A stretch of DNA of 64,000 nt from Mycobacterium sp. IS-3022 (GCF_001500065.1 NZ_LQIN01000048.1:186001-250000); one strand, 5' to 3'. Positions 44,467 to 53,299 are shown, counted from the stretch's first letter. Numbers and translations are program-made. The notes: generated by a model not told the origin, from the sequence alone.

Positions 44467-44682
44467 TCAGCCGTTGAACTCGTCTTGGCCATTGGGGACC
44501 TCGCCGGCGGCGAAGCCCGACATCAGGCGGTAGGTGTTTGCTCCCATCAGGTAGGTGGCCTCGGGCTGCTCGTCGAGCCATGCGAGGTATTCCGGGCCCT
44601 CGAGGCCCCAGAAGCCTGGCCATCCCTCTGCCGATGCGTTGCCGTCGAGGGAGGTGATGAAGTCGACGAGAAGCTCTGACAT
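44467..44682 (-). pseudogene. Truncated dihydrofolate-reductase-family (RibD C-terminal-like) gene
   Basis: The 71 codons from an ATG at 44682 read MSELLVDFITSLDGNASAEG, then GLEGPEYLAWLDEQPEATYL and MGANTYRLMSGFAAGE, the N-terminal third of the RibD_C/DHFR-like reductases common in actinobacteria (about 190 residues). A stop follows FNG; the next codons of the family can be traced only by changing frame twice. A broken NADPH reductase gene. Confidence 0.65.
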
Positions 44683-45033
44683 GGCGGTGTCCTTTCCTTG
44701 GGTGTCACGAGGTTGGACCGGCCGGCAGCCACCAACTCATCGGCCGCGCTGTGGGGTAGTGACGAATCATGACGCTGCAGCCGATCGTCTGTCGGAGATT
44801 CTGGCAGTGATTAAATACGCCCCGTCCGACGGAGGCCGGGCGCTCCGGTTCGCCCGCCATAGCGCGACTGGTGCCCGCAGACCGACGTCGGGCATCGACC
44901 TCACTTATTGACGGCGGGTCGCGTCGAAAACATGACACAACTTTGAGACAGATTTATGCGACAAGCCGTGAGACAGTTCGCGTTATCGCGCGGCGTTGAG
45001 GCTCACTGGCTCCCGTTCGCTGTCGACCCCGAC
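44683..45033. other. 351-bp stretch with no recognisable gene
   Basis: Lies between the broken reductase gene and the secreted peptidase-like gene. AAGGAAAGGACACCGCC at 44683-44699 (minus strand) is the former ribosome site of the reductase. A short minus-strand frame (44705-44938) has no family features and I do not accept it as a gene. Confidence 0.4.
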
Positions 45034-45522
45034 CTACTTCGGGAAGCCCAGACTCCAGCCCCGATAGGTCCAGTCGCGCCCAAGATTGGGGCTGGGCAGG
45101 ATTTGGATGTTGCTCCCGTCGCCGTATCCCGGTGATAAGCCCTGAACGCCGCCGGATACGTAGGTCCCATCTCCGCGGGCGATGGCGATATGGGGACCGA
45201 CAGACCCTCTGCTGAAGACAAGCGCGCCACGCGGAGGGTTCATGTCAGTGTGGATCTTCCCTTGCGTGAGGAGTGTTTGGTACATGGTCTCAGAAGCGCC
45301 GTCCCAGCCGTACCGATCTTGCGGCACACCGAAGGCATAGGCCACCAGAGCTTCACACCCGTACTGACCGAATTGGTCTGTCCCGAGAAGGCTTTCGGCC
45401 TTGGCGATGGCGGCATCAGCTCCAGGGATCGTCGGCCGTGGCGATGCCAGTGCACTCGCTGCGAATAGAAGTGTCGCGGCTAGGCAAGTGGCTAAGAGAA
45501 AGAAACCTTTTCGGACGTTCAA
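45034..45522 (-). CDS. Secreted NlpC/P60-like cysteine peptidase domain protein
   Basis: A 162-residue protein with a clear signal peptide (GFFLLATCLAATLLFAASALA, about residues 6-26, cleavage near ALA-SP). The remaining domain has a candidate catalytic Cys in YGCEALVAYAFG (about 54-65), GALVFSRGSVGPHIAIARGD with the candidate His (about 99-118), and GTYVSGG, the order of an NlpC/P60 or CHAP cell-wall hydrolase. The Cys context (GCEAL instead of DCSGL) is atypical, so activity is uncertain. Low sequence bias and isolation suggest transfer or an orphan gene. Confidence 0.65.
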   Translation of the reverse strand: MNVRKGFFLLATCLAATLLFAASALASPRPTIPGADAAIAKAESLLGTDQFGQYGCEALVAYAFGVPQDRYGWDGASETMYQTLLTQGKIHTDMNPPRGALVFSRGSVGPHIAIARGDGTYVSGGVQGLSPGYGDGSNIQILPSPNLGRDWTYRGWSLGFPK

Positions 45523-45647
45523 CTCGTGTGCTCCGGGTTCTCGGCCTGCTTGTTGGCAACTGGATGGCAGGCCACAGTGACTCCATGCCCCATCCTCCGC
45601 CGGATAAACACAATCAGCAAAGTCGATGCGTCGAAACCCGAAACGGC

Positions 45648-46093
45648 TGTCGACGGCGGCTGAAAATTGACCCCCTGCCGGTGGTGGTTGGTGACTATTC
45701 CTCAGTGGCGGTGGTCGCGGCAGTGTGCGGCCAAGGTCTCGGTTTTTTGAGTCGGTAGCTGTCTCCTTTCAATGTGATGACTTCGGCGTGGTGCACGAGA
45801 CGGTCGATCATGGCGGCGGCCACGATGTCGTCACCGAACACTTCGCCCCAGCGGCCGAACGCCGCGTTGGAGGTGACGATCAGGCTGGCGCGTTCGTAGC
45901 GGGCCGAGACCAGTTGGAAGAACAGGTTGGCGGCCTCGGGTTCGCAAGGGATGTAGCCGAATTCGTCGATGACGATGAGCGGGTAACGCCCGAGCCGGGT
46001 GAGTTCGGTGTGGATGCGTCCGGCTTGGTGGGCTTCGGCTAGTCGCGTTACCCACTCGGCGGCGGTGGGGTCAGTTTTCACGTGCCGCTGACA
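45648..46093. mobile_element. 446-bp internally deleted IS21-family element
   Basis: The left end TGTCGACGGCGGCTGAAAATTGACCCC region (45648-45674) and right end (46067-46093, read inverted) match at 21 of 27 bases, beginning TGTC and sharing TGAAAA and TGACCCC. Between them is only the 3' half of istB. istA and the start of istB are missing, the right terminal repeat joining directly to istB codons. No obvious target duplication flanks it. It could be mobilised in trans, like a miniature element. Confidence 0.6.
45695..46081 (-). pseudogene. 3' half of istB (IS21 helper ATPase)
   Basis: 128 codons with the IstB C-terminal half: EWVTRLAEAHQAGR, the Walker B/DnaC-like LIVIDEFGYIP, ANLFFQLVSARYERASLIVT and MIDRLVHHAEVITLKGDSYR. 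The Walker A half of the ~250-residue protein is absent, so it cannot act as the transposition ATPase. Frame is otherwise intact, suggesting a fairly recent deletion. Confidence 0.75.
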
Positions 46094-46167
46094 GCTACTT
46101 CACCGCTGCACCCACATAGATCCCAGTTGGGTGTGTCTTCCGGGTACCACTTCGGATTAACGTCGAC

Positions 46168-47061
46168 ATGATGGTAGATCGCATGTCCCGCGGAACCGCA
46201 CTGCTCCGCCCGACATCCCCGCTGGACGCCCATGTCGAGTTCCTGGGCTCTTGGGATCGCGGCTCCGGCGCCGAGAATCGCAGCTGGGCTGTCCCCCGCG
46301 GGGCGTTGACCGTCATCATCGACGTCGCCGGAAACTCCGACCTCTGTCTCTACGCCGCGGATGGGCACACCCGACTGCAGGTCCCGCCTGCGTTCGTAGC
46401 CGGCGCTGGGACCACTCCCTACATCATTCACCTGACTCCAGACCAGGCGGTCATGACCATTCACTTCCGGCCCGGTGGCGCCTGGGCCTTCCTGGGCACT
46501 GCGCTCGGTGAGCTAGAAAACTGCTGTGTCGGATTGGATCAACTACTGGGCGCGAGCGCGACCGTACTGCGCGAACGGTTGGTCGAGACGCCACTGAGAA
46601 CGGCTCGCATTGGCCTGATCGAACAGTTCCTGTTGCAGCGCATGGCAACTGGTTACACCGGCCACAGTCCGGCGGTTTCGTCGACGTTGGCCGAGATAGA
46701 ACGCACGCCGTCGATGCGCATCGCCGCTGCCCGTGAGGCGGCCGGATTGTCGCCTAAGCGATTCACCGCACTCTTTCGCGACGAGGTCGGCCTCGCGCCC
46801 AAGTCTTTTCAGCGTGTTCGTCGTGTGCAGGCAGCGCTGCGACGGCTCGACAGTGACCGTGCGTCGGGCGCGACGATCGCCAGCGAACTGGGCTACTTCG
46901 ATCAGGCGCACTTCGTCCGGGATTTCCGCCAGTTCACCGCCCATACCCCGACGCAATACGTGCAGTCACGATCGGCCCTACCCGGCCACGTGAATCTCGG
47001 CGAACCCCCCGGAGGCCGGCAAAAATATCCAAGCCAAGAGCCGGGCAGTCGTCGACGATAG
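46168..47061 (+). CDS. AraC family transcriptional regulator
   Basis: A 297-residue regulator: an N-terminal sensor domain with RGALTVIIDVAGNSDL (about residues 44-59) and a C-terminal AraC double helix-turn-helix (about 185-265), with IAAAREAAGLSPKRFTALFR and IASELGYFDQAHFVRDFRQF. Ligand unknown. It lies 4 nt before the methyltransferase gene and 75 bp after the IS21 remnant. A second in-frame ATG lies 15 nt downstream. Confidence 0.87.
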   Translation: MMVDRMSRGTALLRPTSPLDAHVEFLGSWDRGSGAENRSWAVPRGALTVIIDVAGNSDLCLYAADGHTRLQVPPAFVAGAGTTPYIIHLTPDQAVMTIHFRPGGAWAFLGTALGELENCCVGLDQLLGASATVLRERLVETPLRTARIGLIEQFLLQRMATGYTGHSPAVSSTLAEIERTPSMRIAAAREAAGLSPKRFTALFRDEVGLAPKSFQRVRRVQAALRRLDSDRASGATIASELGYFDQAHFVRDFRQFTAHTPTQYVQSRSALPGHVNLGEPPGGRQKYPSQEPGSRRR

Positions 47062-47065
47062 CGGC

Positions 47066-47899
47066 GTGAATGCACACCCGCAGAACAGGAATCTACGAGC
47101 AGTCGCCGACACAGCCCTGCTCGTGGCGGCCATCCGAGCCAGGGAATCCGCCCTTACCGACGGCTTGTTCGTCGATCCTTACGCCGACAAGCTCGCGGGC
47201 GAGGAGGGGCGGCGAGCGCTGGCCGCGGCGATCGACAGAGCCGGCGAGCAGTCAACGGTGCAGATCGTTGTGCGGACTCGGTTCTGGGACGAAGCCTTGC
47301 TTCGGGCTACCCGCTCCACAAGACAGGTCGTCATTCTCGCCGCAGGTATGGACTCGCGGGCCTATCGGTTGCCTTGGCCCGACGGCACCACGGTCTTCGA
47401 ACTCGATCAGCCCCGGGTCATTGCCACCAAGGACGAGGTTCTCGGCGCCGACGAGCCGAGCTGTCGACGCGTCGCCATCGCTTGCGACCTCGTCGATGAT
47501 TGGCCCGCCGCCCTCCGAGCAGCCGGCTTCAACTCCGCCGAACCGACGGTCTGGTTACTCGAAGGTCTGCTGCAGTATCTCGACGCGCACGCTGTACATC
47601 TGCTGTTCGACCGCGTCGCGGCGATGTCAGCACCCGGCTCGGTTCTGCTCTACGACGTCGTCGGGCAGAGTTTGTTGACGTCACCCTCAATGGCACCACT
47701 GCTGCGGGCGATGGCCGAGCAGGGCTCGCCCTGGCTCTTCGGATCCGACCAGCCTGGCGACCTTGCTGAACAACGAGGCTGGAAGGCCAGCGTCACCGAT
47801 ATCGCCGAACCCAGCAAGGCCTGGGGGAGGCAGATTGTCACCGCGTCATCGGGCGACGTCGACGCACCCCGCGGTTACTTCGTCGAAGCGCATCATTGA
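47066..47899 (+). CDS. SAM-dependent methyltransferase, TIGR00027/leucine carboxyl methyltransferase-like
   Basis: A 277-residue member of the mycobacterial 'putative SAM methyltransferase' family: TALLVAAIRARES near the N-terminus, FVDPYADKLAG, VRTRFWDEALLRAT, the SAM-binding VVILAAGMDSRAYRLPW (about residues 93-109) and WLLEGLLQYL. This family is greatly expanded in mycobacteria and targets are mostly unknown. Starts at GTG 47066, 4 nt after the AraC gene, so probably co-transcribed. Confidence 0.88.
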   Translation: MNAHPQNRNLRAVADTALLVAAIRARESALTDGLFVDPYADKLAGEEGRRALAAAIDRAGEQSTVQIVVRTRFWDEALLRATRSTRQVVILAAGMDSRAYRLPWPDGTTVFELDQPRVIATKDEVLGADEPSCRRVAIACDLVDDWPAALRAAGFNSAEPTVWLLEGLLQYLDAHAVHLLFDRVAAMSAPGSVLLYDVVGQSLLTSPSMAPLLRAMAEQGSPWLFGSDQPGDLAEQRGWKASVTDIAEPSKAWGRQIVTASSGDVDAPRGYFVEAHH

Positions 47900-48105
47900 C
47901 GGCTGCCAGCCGCTATGTCGGCGGGGGGTCGCTGCGTGGCTTCCGAGTCTGTCGCCGCCAGCCGCCGTACGGCCCGACGGGTTGCCGCATAAAAGACCCG
48001 CGGCACTCTTTCCACATTCAGGATAAGGCCGGATGGGGGGCTTGCGGCAAGACCCCGGTGGTACTGCATGCTTGCGTGTCTCAGCAGTTCGTCCGAAGGA
48101 TTCCC

Positions 48106-48528
48106 GTGTTCAAGCCGCTTGATGAAGGTCCGTTTTTCCACGGCACCACCGCGGAGTTGAAGGTGGGTGAGTTCCTCACCGCCGGTCATCGCTCGAACTA
48201 CCGTCCCGAGATCGTGATGAACCACATCTACTTCACCGCTCTCGTTGATGGTGCTGGCCTTGCGGCGGAGATCGCCGCAGAACTCGCTGAGGGCCAAGCC
48301 TTTCCGAGGGTGTACGAAGTGGAGCCAACCGGGGAGTTCGAGAACGACCCGAACGTGACCGACAAAAAGTTTCCCGGCAACCCCACTCGGTCGTACCGCA
48401 GCACGGCCCCACTGCGGATCGTCGGCGAGATCACCGAGTGGAAGCGACTGACCCCTGAGCAGTTGCAGACGTGGCGGGAACGTCTGTCTGCGGTCCTTTC
48501 AAGCGAGCGCGGGGAGATTCTCAACTGA
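48106..48528 (+). CDS. arr: Rifamycin ADP-ribosyltransferase (Arr-like)
   Basis: A 140-residue protein with the Arr signatures FFHGTTAELKVGEFL, VMNHIYFTALVD, RVYEVEPTGEFENDPNVTDK and FPGNPTRSYRS. Arr transfers ADP-ribose from NAD+ to a hydroxyl of rifamycins and inactivates them; chromosomal copies occur in several rapid-growing mycobacteria. The GTG at 48106, with AAGGA 5-6 nt upstream, gives the normal family length (about 142); a GTG at 48076 is possible. It shares only moderate identity with the M. smegmatis enzyme as I remember it, so drug activity is likely but unproven. Confidence 0.83.
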   Translation: MFKPLDEGPFFHGTTAELKVGEFLTAGHRSNYRPEIVMNHIYFTALVDGAGLAAEIAAELAEGQAFPRVYEVEPTGEFENDPNVTDKKFPGNPTRSYRSTAPLRIVGEITEWKRLTPEQLQTWRERLSAVLSSERGEILN

Positions 48529-48714
48529 GAAGCTCCACGCCACCACAGCGTCGCCGGGCCATCACGTCCTGGGCGTCGGCTTGGCCTGGCGCAGCGGGCG
48601 GCGTATCTATCGCCGAATCTCGCAGCAGCGCCGCTTCATTACGCGTTTTATCGAGGTGCTCGCCGGGACGATCGCCGGTGGATAGCCACTGAGTGACGCT
48701 CACTGGAGAGACTG

Positions 48715-49827
48715 TCAGTTACTGCGCTCGACTCGAAAGAGTTTCACTTCGGCCCTGACGCCTTTGAGCCGTCGCGCGCCTACCGAAACCCAATTCAGGT
48801 TGGGCAGGCTGTCGACGGCGTCGCGCGTCGATTCTGTGACGAGTATGCTCCCGGGCTGGGCGCTGGCTGTCACCCGGCTGGCCAGATTGACCGGACTGCC
48901 GAACCAATCGCCGGCGCGGGTGACTGCTGATCCGGACGCCAGGCCTATCCGCAAGGCCGGCAATCGGTTTGCTTTCGCTGCATCAGCCAAGTCCAGCACG
49001 GCTTGCAGCAGCGGCGCGGCATCCGCGCAGACCAGCATCACAGCGTCGCCGATCGATTTCACGAACCGCACCGGTGTGATCGCCACGTCGTGGGCGAGTT
49101 CGGCGAGCCGGCTGGCTATGCGTTCGAGTTCCTCGGCCGGTAGAGCCTCGCCGAGCGATGTGAATCCCGCGAGATCGGCGAAGGCGACGGTGACTGGTCG
49201 CGCACCGGGCAGGGAGCCGGCGGCTCGTTCTGCTGCGTTGACGGCCTCCAACGCGAATGAATGTCGTAGTTCCAGACGTAACAGATCGTCCATCATCGGT
49301 CCGATCAGCGGAGCCGCCACCTCGGCCAGTCGCTCGGTCGCAAGGGCCAGCTCGATCTCTGAAGACCCGGGCCGCAGCAAGGTTTTCAGGGCAGCCTCCC
49401 GCATCATCGCCGCGGCATGCCCCAGGCTCTCCACAAGCACCCGCATGACGGCAACCACGTCGTCGGGGTCATATCCGAGATCCAAGAAGGTCTTCGCGTG
49501 CCTCACCGCATCGGCGTCCGCGCGTGGCAGAACAGGCTCGTCGGGGTCGTCGATTCTCGGCATGCCGATGGCACGCTGTAGGCGCTGCACCAAACGCAGC
49601 TCTATCCCGGTCGACTCGGAGATTTTGCGCGCGGATACGGAGGTCCCATCATCGCCAAGTGCACGGTGCGCGGGCAACATCACGGGCGCTGCAATCGACT
49701 CGCGGATCTGCGCGAGACTGAAGCCCTGATCGAGTAACCATGCGATCAGCTCAGCGCGGTCCTGCCGTGCGGCGCCCTCGAGGCCGTCGAGCAGGCCCAG
49801 CGCCTCGAACTCGGCGTCTGCCGCCAT
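48715..49827 (-). CDS. Class III adenylate cyclase with N-terminal regulatory domain (Rv1264/Rv2212-like)
   Basis: A 370-residue cyclase. The N-terminal ~190 residues are the helical autoinhibitory module seen in Rv1264 and Rv2212, where it senses pH. The catalytic domain has the first metal Asp in VAFADLAGFTSLGE, the substrate Lys and second Asp in KSIGDAVML, and the transition-state Asn-Arg in PVNLASRVT. All key residues are present, so it should make cAMP. It lies 70 bp downstream of the hydrolase operon on the same strand and may be transcribed separately. Confidence 0.87.
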   Translation of the reverse strand: MAADAEFEALGLLDGLEGAARQDRAELIAWLLDQGFSLAQIRESIAAPVMLPAHRALGDDGTSVSARKISESTGIELRLVQRLQRAIGMPRIDDPDEPVLPRADADAVRHAKTFLDLGYDPDDVVAVMRVLVESLGHAAAMMREAALKTLLRPGSSEIELALATERLAEVAAPLIGPMMDDLLRLELRHSFALEAVNAAERAAGSLPGARPVTVAFADLAGFTSLGEALPAEELERIASRLAELAHDVAITPVRFVKSIGDAVMLVCADAAPLLQAVLDLADAAKANRLPALRIGLASGSAVTRAGDWFGSPVNLASRVTASAQPGSILVTESTRDAVDSLPNLNWVSVGARRLKGVRAEVKLFRVERSN

Positions 49828-49897
49828 GCCGTCAAACTCTATTCGCTAGACGCCGGGGCCGGCGCTGAAGACGTCTTCCAGGGCCATCTGACCGCGG

Positions 49898-50635
49898 CTA
49901 TGCCAGTGCGCGTGCGATTTCGCGGTAGGCGTGCCGGTTGAATGCCATGCCGAGATGTGTGCCCGGGACTTCGGCGCAGGTCACGTCGTCGGCAACGCAT
50001 GCCTGCCAGCGCACCACCCCGTCGGTGCGAGAGTAGATCGAGGTGTATCGGACGTGTTCGGGGAACGGTTGGTGGTATCCGCGGGCGAACTCGCATTGGC
50101 AGGTGAGGCTGAGGCATCCGAGTGTGCGGCGCTCGGCGTCGCGTCGGGTGAGCGTGTGGCGCATCATCGCTGCGGCTCGTTTGGTCAGGACCGCCACATC
50201 CAGCGGGTCTGCGACGGCCCCGGCCAGGGTGATGACATGGGAGATGTGCTCGGGATAGCGCGCAGCCAGCGACCGTGCGTATTGGCCGCCGCGGCTGTGC
50301 CCGATGACGGCGACGCGTCTGCCTGTGCGCTGGTGCGCACCGATAACACGGGCGATCATTCGTTGATCGAATGTGCGTCCACAACCGGAGTTGAACAGGA
50401 TGCCGCAGACGATCGGCTGATAGCCGATTCGGCGCAGAAAGCGCGCCAGCAGCGCCAGTGACTGATCGGAGGCCAAAAAGCCGGGCAGCAGCACCACGGC
50501 CCGGCCGTCGCCGTGCGGTACGCCGCGTCCGCGCATGATCGGGTCGGACAGCAGCCGAGCGAGTTCGCCGTACCAGCGCAGTTCGCGCAACGGATGGCCC
50601 CACCAAACCTGTTGAGGCACAGGAATGTCCGTCAC
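49898..50635 (-). CDS. Alpha/beta hydrolase
   Basis: A 245-residue hydrolase with the segment VVLLPGFLASDQSLALLARF (about residues 47-66), nucleophile elbow GHSRGG (about 112-117) and a late catalytic His in PGTHLGMAFN. Resembles lipase/acyl-hydrolase types; substrate not known. The GTG at 50635 overlaps the stop of the PHA-synthase-like gene by 4 nt (GTGA). Last gene of the amine-oxidase operon before the cyclase. Confidence 0.83.
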   Translation of the reverse strand: MTDIPVPQQVWWGHPLRELRWYGELARLLSDPIMRGRGVPHGDGRAVVLLPGFLASDQSLALLARFLRRIGYQPIVCGILFNSGCGRTFDQRMIARVIGAHQRTGRRVAVIGHSRGGQYARSLAARYPEHISHVITLAGAVADPLDVAVLTKRAAAMMRHTLTRRDAERRTLGCLSLTCQCEFARGYHQPFPEHVRYTSIYSRTDGVVRWQACVADDVTCAEVPGTHLGMAFNRHAYREIARALA

Positions 50636-52299
50636 TCGAGTCGGCGCTTCACGTAATCGCCAGGCGCGTCGCCGAGCGGCGGATAGGTGTGGCTGCCGAG
50701 TACGGCAGGAGCCGGGCGTTTTTCGGGCGTACGTTTGGCGATCCAGTCGTTCCAGTGATCCCACCAGCTGCCGGCAGTCTCGGTCGAGCCGCTCAGCCAT
50801 TCGTCGGGTTCGGCCGACGAGGAATCCCCGGTGCGATAGCTGCCCTTCGGAGCGCCGGGTGGGGTTGCGATCGCCACCGCGTGACCGCCGCGGGCGAGCA
50901 CGAACGTCGTCGCCGCGCCCACCACCGAGCGAGTGCGGTAGCAGTCGCGCCAGGGCGTGATGTGGTCGGTCGAGGCGCCCAGCACATAGGTGTCGACGGT
51001 CATCTTGCTCAGGTCCAGTGGCAGCCCGAGCACCTCGACCGCGCCGGGAACGGTCAAGCTGTTGCCCAGCGTGATCTCGAGTAGATCGCGGCCAAGCGCG
51101 ACGGTCAGGTTGGTTTGGTCGGCCGCCCAGTACAGCATCTCGATCGCGGGGGGACGTTCGCCGAGCAGATAGTTGTTGACGACGTTGGCCCAGATGCCCT
51201 CGTTGGGTCGAAGCCACGCGAAGACGGCGGCCGTGTTCAGCCCGTCGAAGTAGCCGTCCCGCTCCGCGCGTTTGATCGCACGGTCTGCAATCTTTCGATC
51301 CAGCAGGGCTCCCGGCAGGCCGCCGCGCTCGAAGTCGATCACGGCGATGCCGAGGGTCAGCGTGGCCAGCCGGTCTTGTTGGCCGCACGCCGCCACGTAG
51401 CCGGCGGCTGCCAAAGCGATCAGCCCGCCGCCGCACAAGCCGAGGAGGTGCGACCGGGCGCAACCGCAGATGTCGGCGATCGCATCGAGCATCGTCATGA
51501 CGCTGCGTACGTAGGCGGCCAGGTCGGCGTCGGCGTGCTGAGGGTCGGGGTTGACCCAGGAGGCGACGAAAACCTGTCGGCCGCGGGCGACTTCGGCCGC
51601 GATGACTGAGGTTTTCGGATTCAGGTCGAGCAGGTAGTACTTGTTGACCGGGGACGCCACCATGAGGACGGGTACCTCGTCGACGCGTTCGGTGGTCGGC
51701 TGGTACTGAATCAGTTCGAACAGGTCATTGCGCAACACGACCTTGCCCGGGGTGGCCGCGATGTTCTCGCCGGCGGTGAATTGTGTGGTGTCGACGAGCG
51801 CGGGAATCCGTGGCCGCGACTGCATGTCGGCGCTCAGGTGTCGCAGCCCGCGAATCCAGCTGGTGGCCCCGGTGTCAATCGCCTGTTTGAGGGACGACGG
51901 ATTGGCCAACGGATTGTTGGTGGGGGCAGCGGCCGCGAGCACGTTATCGACGAATAGGCGAACGCGTTCCTTGGTGCGCCAGTCCACGTCGGCGTCGTCG
52001 ACGTTGCGCTCGACGGCCGCACACGAAGCCAGGTAGCTCATCGCCAGCCGACGCATCAACGGGTTGTCCTGCCACGCGCGGTCGGTGAATCGCCGATCCG
52101 CCGGCGTGTCGGAGCCGCGGGCGATCGATGCGAGGCGACGGGCCAATTCCGTGACTTCCTGTGCTGCCGGACCGGGGCGGCGCACGATGGCCCCAGCCAT
52201 TCGAAGCAGTTCCGCAGTCGGGATACGGTCGCGCACTGTCTCGAAAGCGGAGGCGGCCAGGACTACGTCGATGCCGGCCGACGCTTCGGGCGCGGTCAC
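50632..52299 (-). CDS. Poly(3-hydroxyalkanoate) synthase-like protein
   Basis: A 555-residue PhaC-like protein. The lipase-box variant GLCGGG carries the catalytic Cys (about residue 288), with the Asp in ASTDHITPW and His in RGGHAVAIATPPG. No phasin, phaA or phaB lies nearby, so it may be an acyltransferase of another pathway rather than a storage-polymer enzyme. The GTG at 52299 overlaps the upstream hydrolase stop by 4 nt (GTGA); an in-frame GTG at 52311 is the alternative. Confidence 0.85.
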   Translation of the reverse strand: MTAPEASAGIDVVLAASAFETVRDRIPTAELLRMAGAIVRRPGPAAQEVTELARRLASIARGSDTPADRRFTDRAWQDNPLMRRLAMSYLASCAAVERNVDDADVDWRTKERVRLFVDNVLAAAAPTNNPLANPSSLKQAIDTGATSWIRGLRHLSADMQSRPRIPALVDTTQFTAGENIAATPGKVVLRNDLFELIQYQPTTERVDEVPVLMVASPVNKYYLLDLNPKTSVIAAEVARGRQVFVASWVNPDPQHADADLAAYVRSVMTMLDAIADICGCARSHLLGLCGGGLIALAAAGYVAACGQQDRLATLTLGIAVIDFERGGLPGALLDRKIADRAIKRAERDGYFDGLNTAAVFAWLRPNEGIWANVVNNYLLGERPPAIEMLYWAADQTNLTVALGRDLLEITLGNSLTVPGAVEVLGLPLDLSKMTVDTYVLGASTDHITPWRDCYRTRSVVGAATTFVLARGGHAVAIATPPGAPKGSYRTGDSSSAEPDEWLSGSTETAGSWWDHWNDWIAKRTPEKRPAPAVLGSHTYPPLGDAPGDYVKRRLE

Positions 52300-53285
52300 G
52301 AAACCAGCCACGGAAGCTTCAGGATCCGACGGCCACTCGGTACCGGCTGGGCCACTGCTCGAAGGTGAATGTCGGATGCACGCGACGGGTCGAGAACGCG
52401 CGTCAGAAAGTCCAGTTGATCGGCCAGCGCCCGCTGCCGCCACGGATCGCCGAAGACGTCCAAGTGGTCGATGGGATACTCGCGCAGCTGTGCCCAGTAT
52501 CCGGCCTTCTCGGCCGCGCGGCGCGCGGCGCGGGGAGGTACGACAGCGTCGTTGGTGCCGACCTGCATGAGCATCGGGCAGGCCAGGTGGCTGGCGGATG
52601 TGGTGGGACGGTTCAGCGCTACCTGAAGCGCATGGCGGGCGCAGACCTCATTACGCGCGGTCGGCCCGGCCATCGCGTAGTAAGCCTCTTCGGCGCCGGG
52701 GGCCGTGATCATCGCCGTCGTCCCGGGCTGCCCCACCACCGGTACAAGATGCGGCGACCGCTTGGCGACGGCACGCGCCATGTCGCGCAATCCATGTCCG
52801 GTCAGCCGTGCCAGCAGACCGCCTCCACCTTGCCGCAGTATCCGCGCCAGCGTCGCCCGCCCGTCCATGGCGGGGTTCATCGAAACGATCGCCGCGATGC
52901 GTGGGTCCTGCGCCGCGACCGCGATGACATGTCCGCCGCCGTACGAATAACCCCACAATGCAATGCGATCCGGGTCGACACCGGGCAGGTGCCGCGCGGC
53001 CGCGATGGCAGCGTGGTAGTCCTGCCGCTGACGGATGACCGAAACGTCCTGGCGTGGTAAGCCTTCGGAGTCGCCGAATCCGCGATAGTCGAAGACCAGT
53101 GCGTCGATTCCGGCGGCGGCGAAGGGCTCGGCATAGTCCAGCAGGCCGCTGTCGCGGGTGCCGCCGAAGCCGTGGCCCATGACCACGCACGGCTGGCCGG
53201 CGGCGTCGGCCAGCGCGTCGGTAGTGGCGGGTACGTGCCAGGCGGCGCAGCTGACGCCGTGGCTGGGAAACGTGAAATCCTTCAT
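52296..53285 (-). CDS. Alpha/beta hydrolase (dienelactone hydrolase/DUF1100-like)
   Basis: A 329-residue hydrolase with GHGFGGTRDSGLLDYAE, FDYRGFGDSEG, nucleophile motif GYSYGG (about residues 116-121), and catalytic Asp/His regions VGTNDAVVPP and IDHLDVFGD. The ATG at 53285 has GGGAGAA upstream. It follows the monooxygenase gene by 14 nt, a natural partner that could open esters or lactones made by it. Confidence 0.83.
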   Translation of the reverse strand: MKDFTFPSHGVSCAAWHVPATTDALADAAGQPCVVMGHGFGGTRDSGLLDYAEPFAAAGIDALVFDYRGFGDSEGLPRQDVSVIRQRQDYHAAIAAARHLPGVDPDRIALWGYSYGGGHVIAVAAQDPRIAAIVSMNPAMDGRATLARILRQGGGGLLARLTGHGLRDMARAVAKRSPHLVPVVGQPGTTAMITAPGAEEAYYAMAGPTARNEVCARHALQVALNRPTTSASHLACPMLMQVGTNDAVVPPRAARRAAEKAGYWAQLREYPIDHLDVFGDPWRQRALADQLDFLTRVLDPSRASDIHLRAVAQPVPSGRRILKLPWLVS

Positions 53286-53299
53286 TGTGGTTCTCCCTT

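Noticed and set aside
44705..44938. 77-residue minus-strand frame
   Set aside because: No ribosome site, motif or coding composition; lies between a broken gene and an orphan gene.
45640..46101. Target-site duplication around the IS21 remnant
   Set aside because: The flanking bases (AACGGC and GCTACT) do not form a convincing direct repeat.
48529..48714. Possible extra gene between arr and the cyclase
   Set aside because: Short frames only, one ending IEVLAGTIAGG, with no start or family; treated as non-coding.
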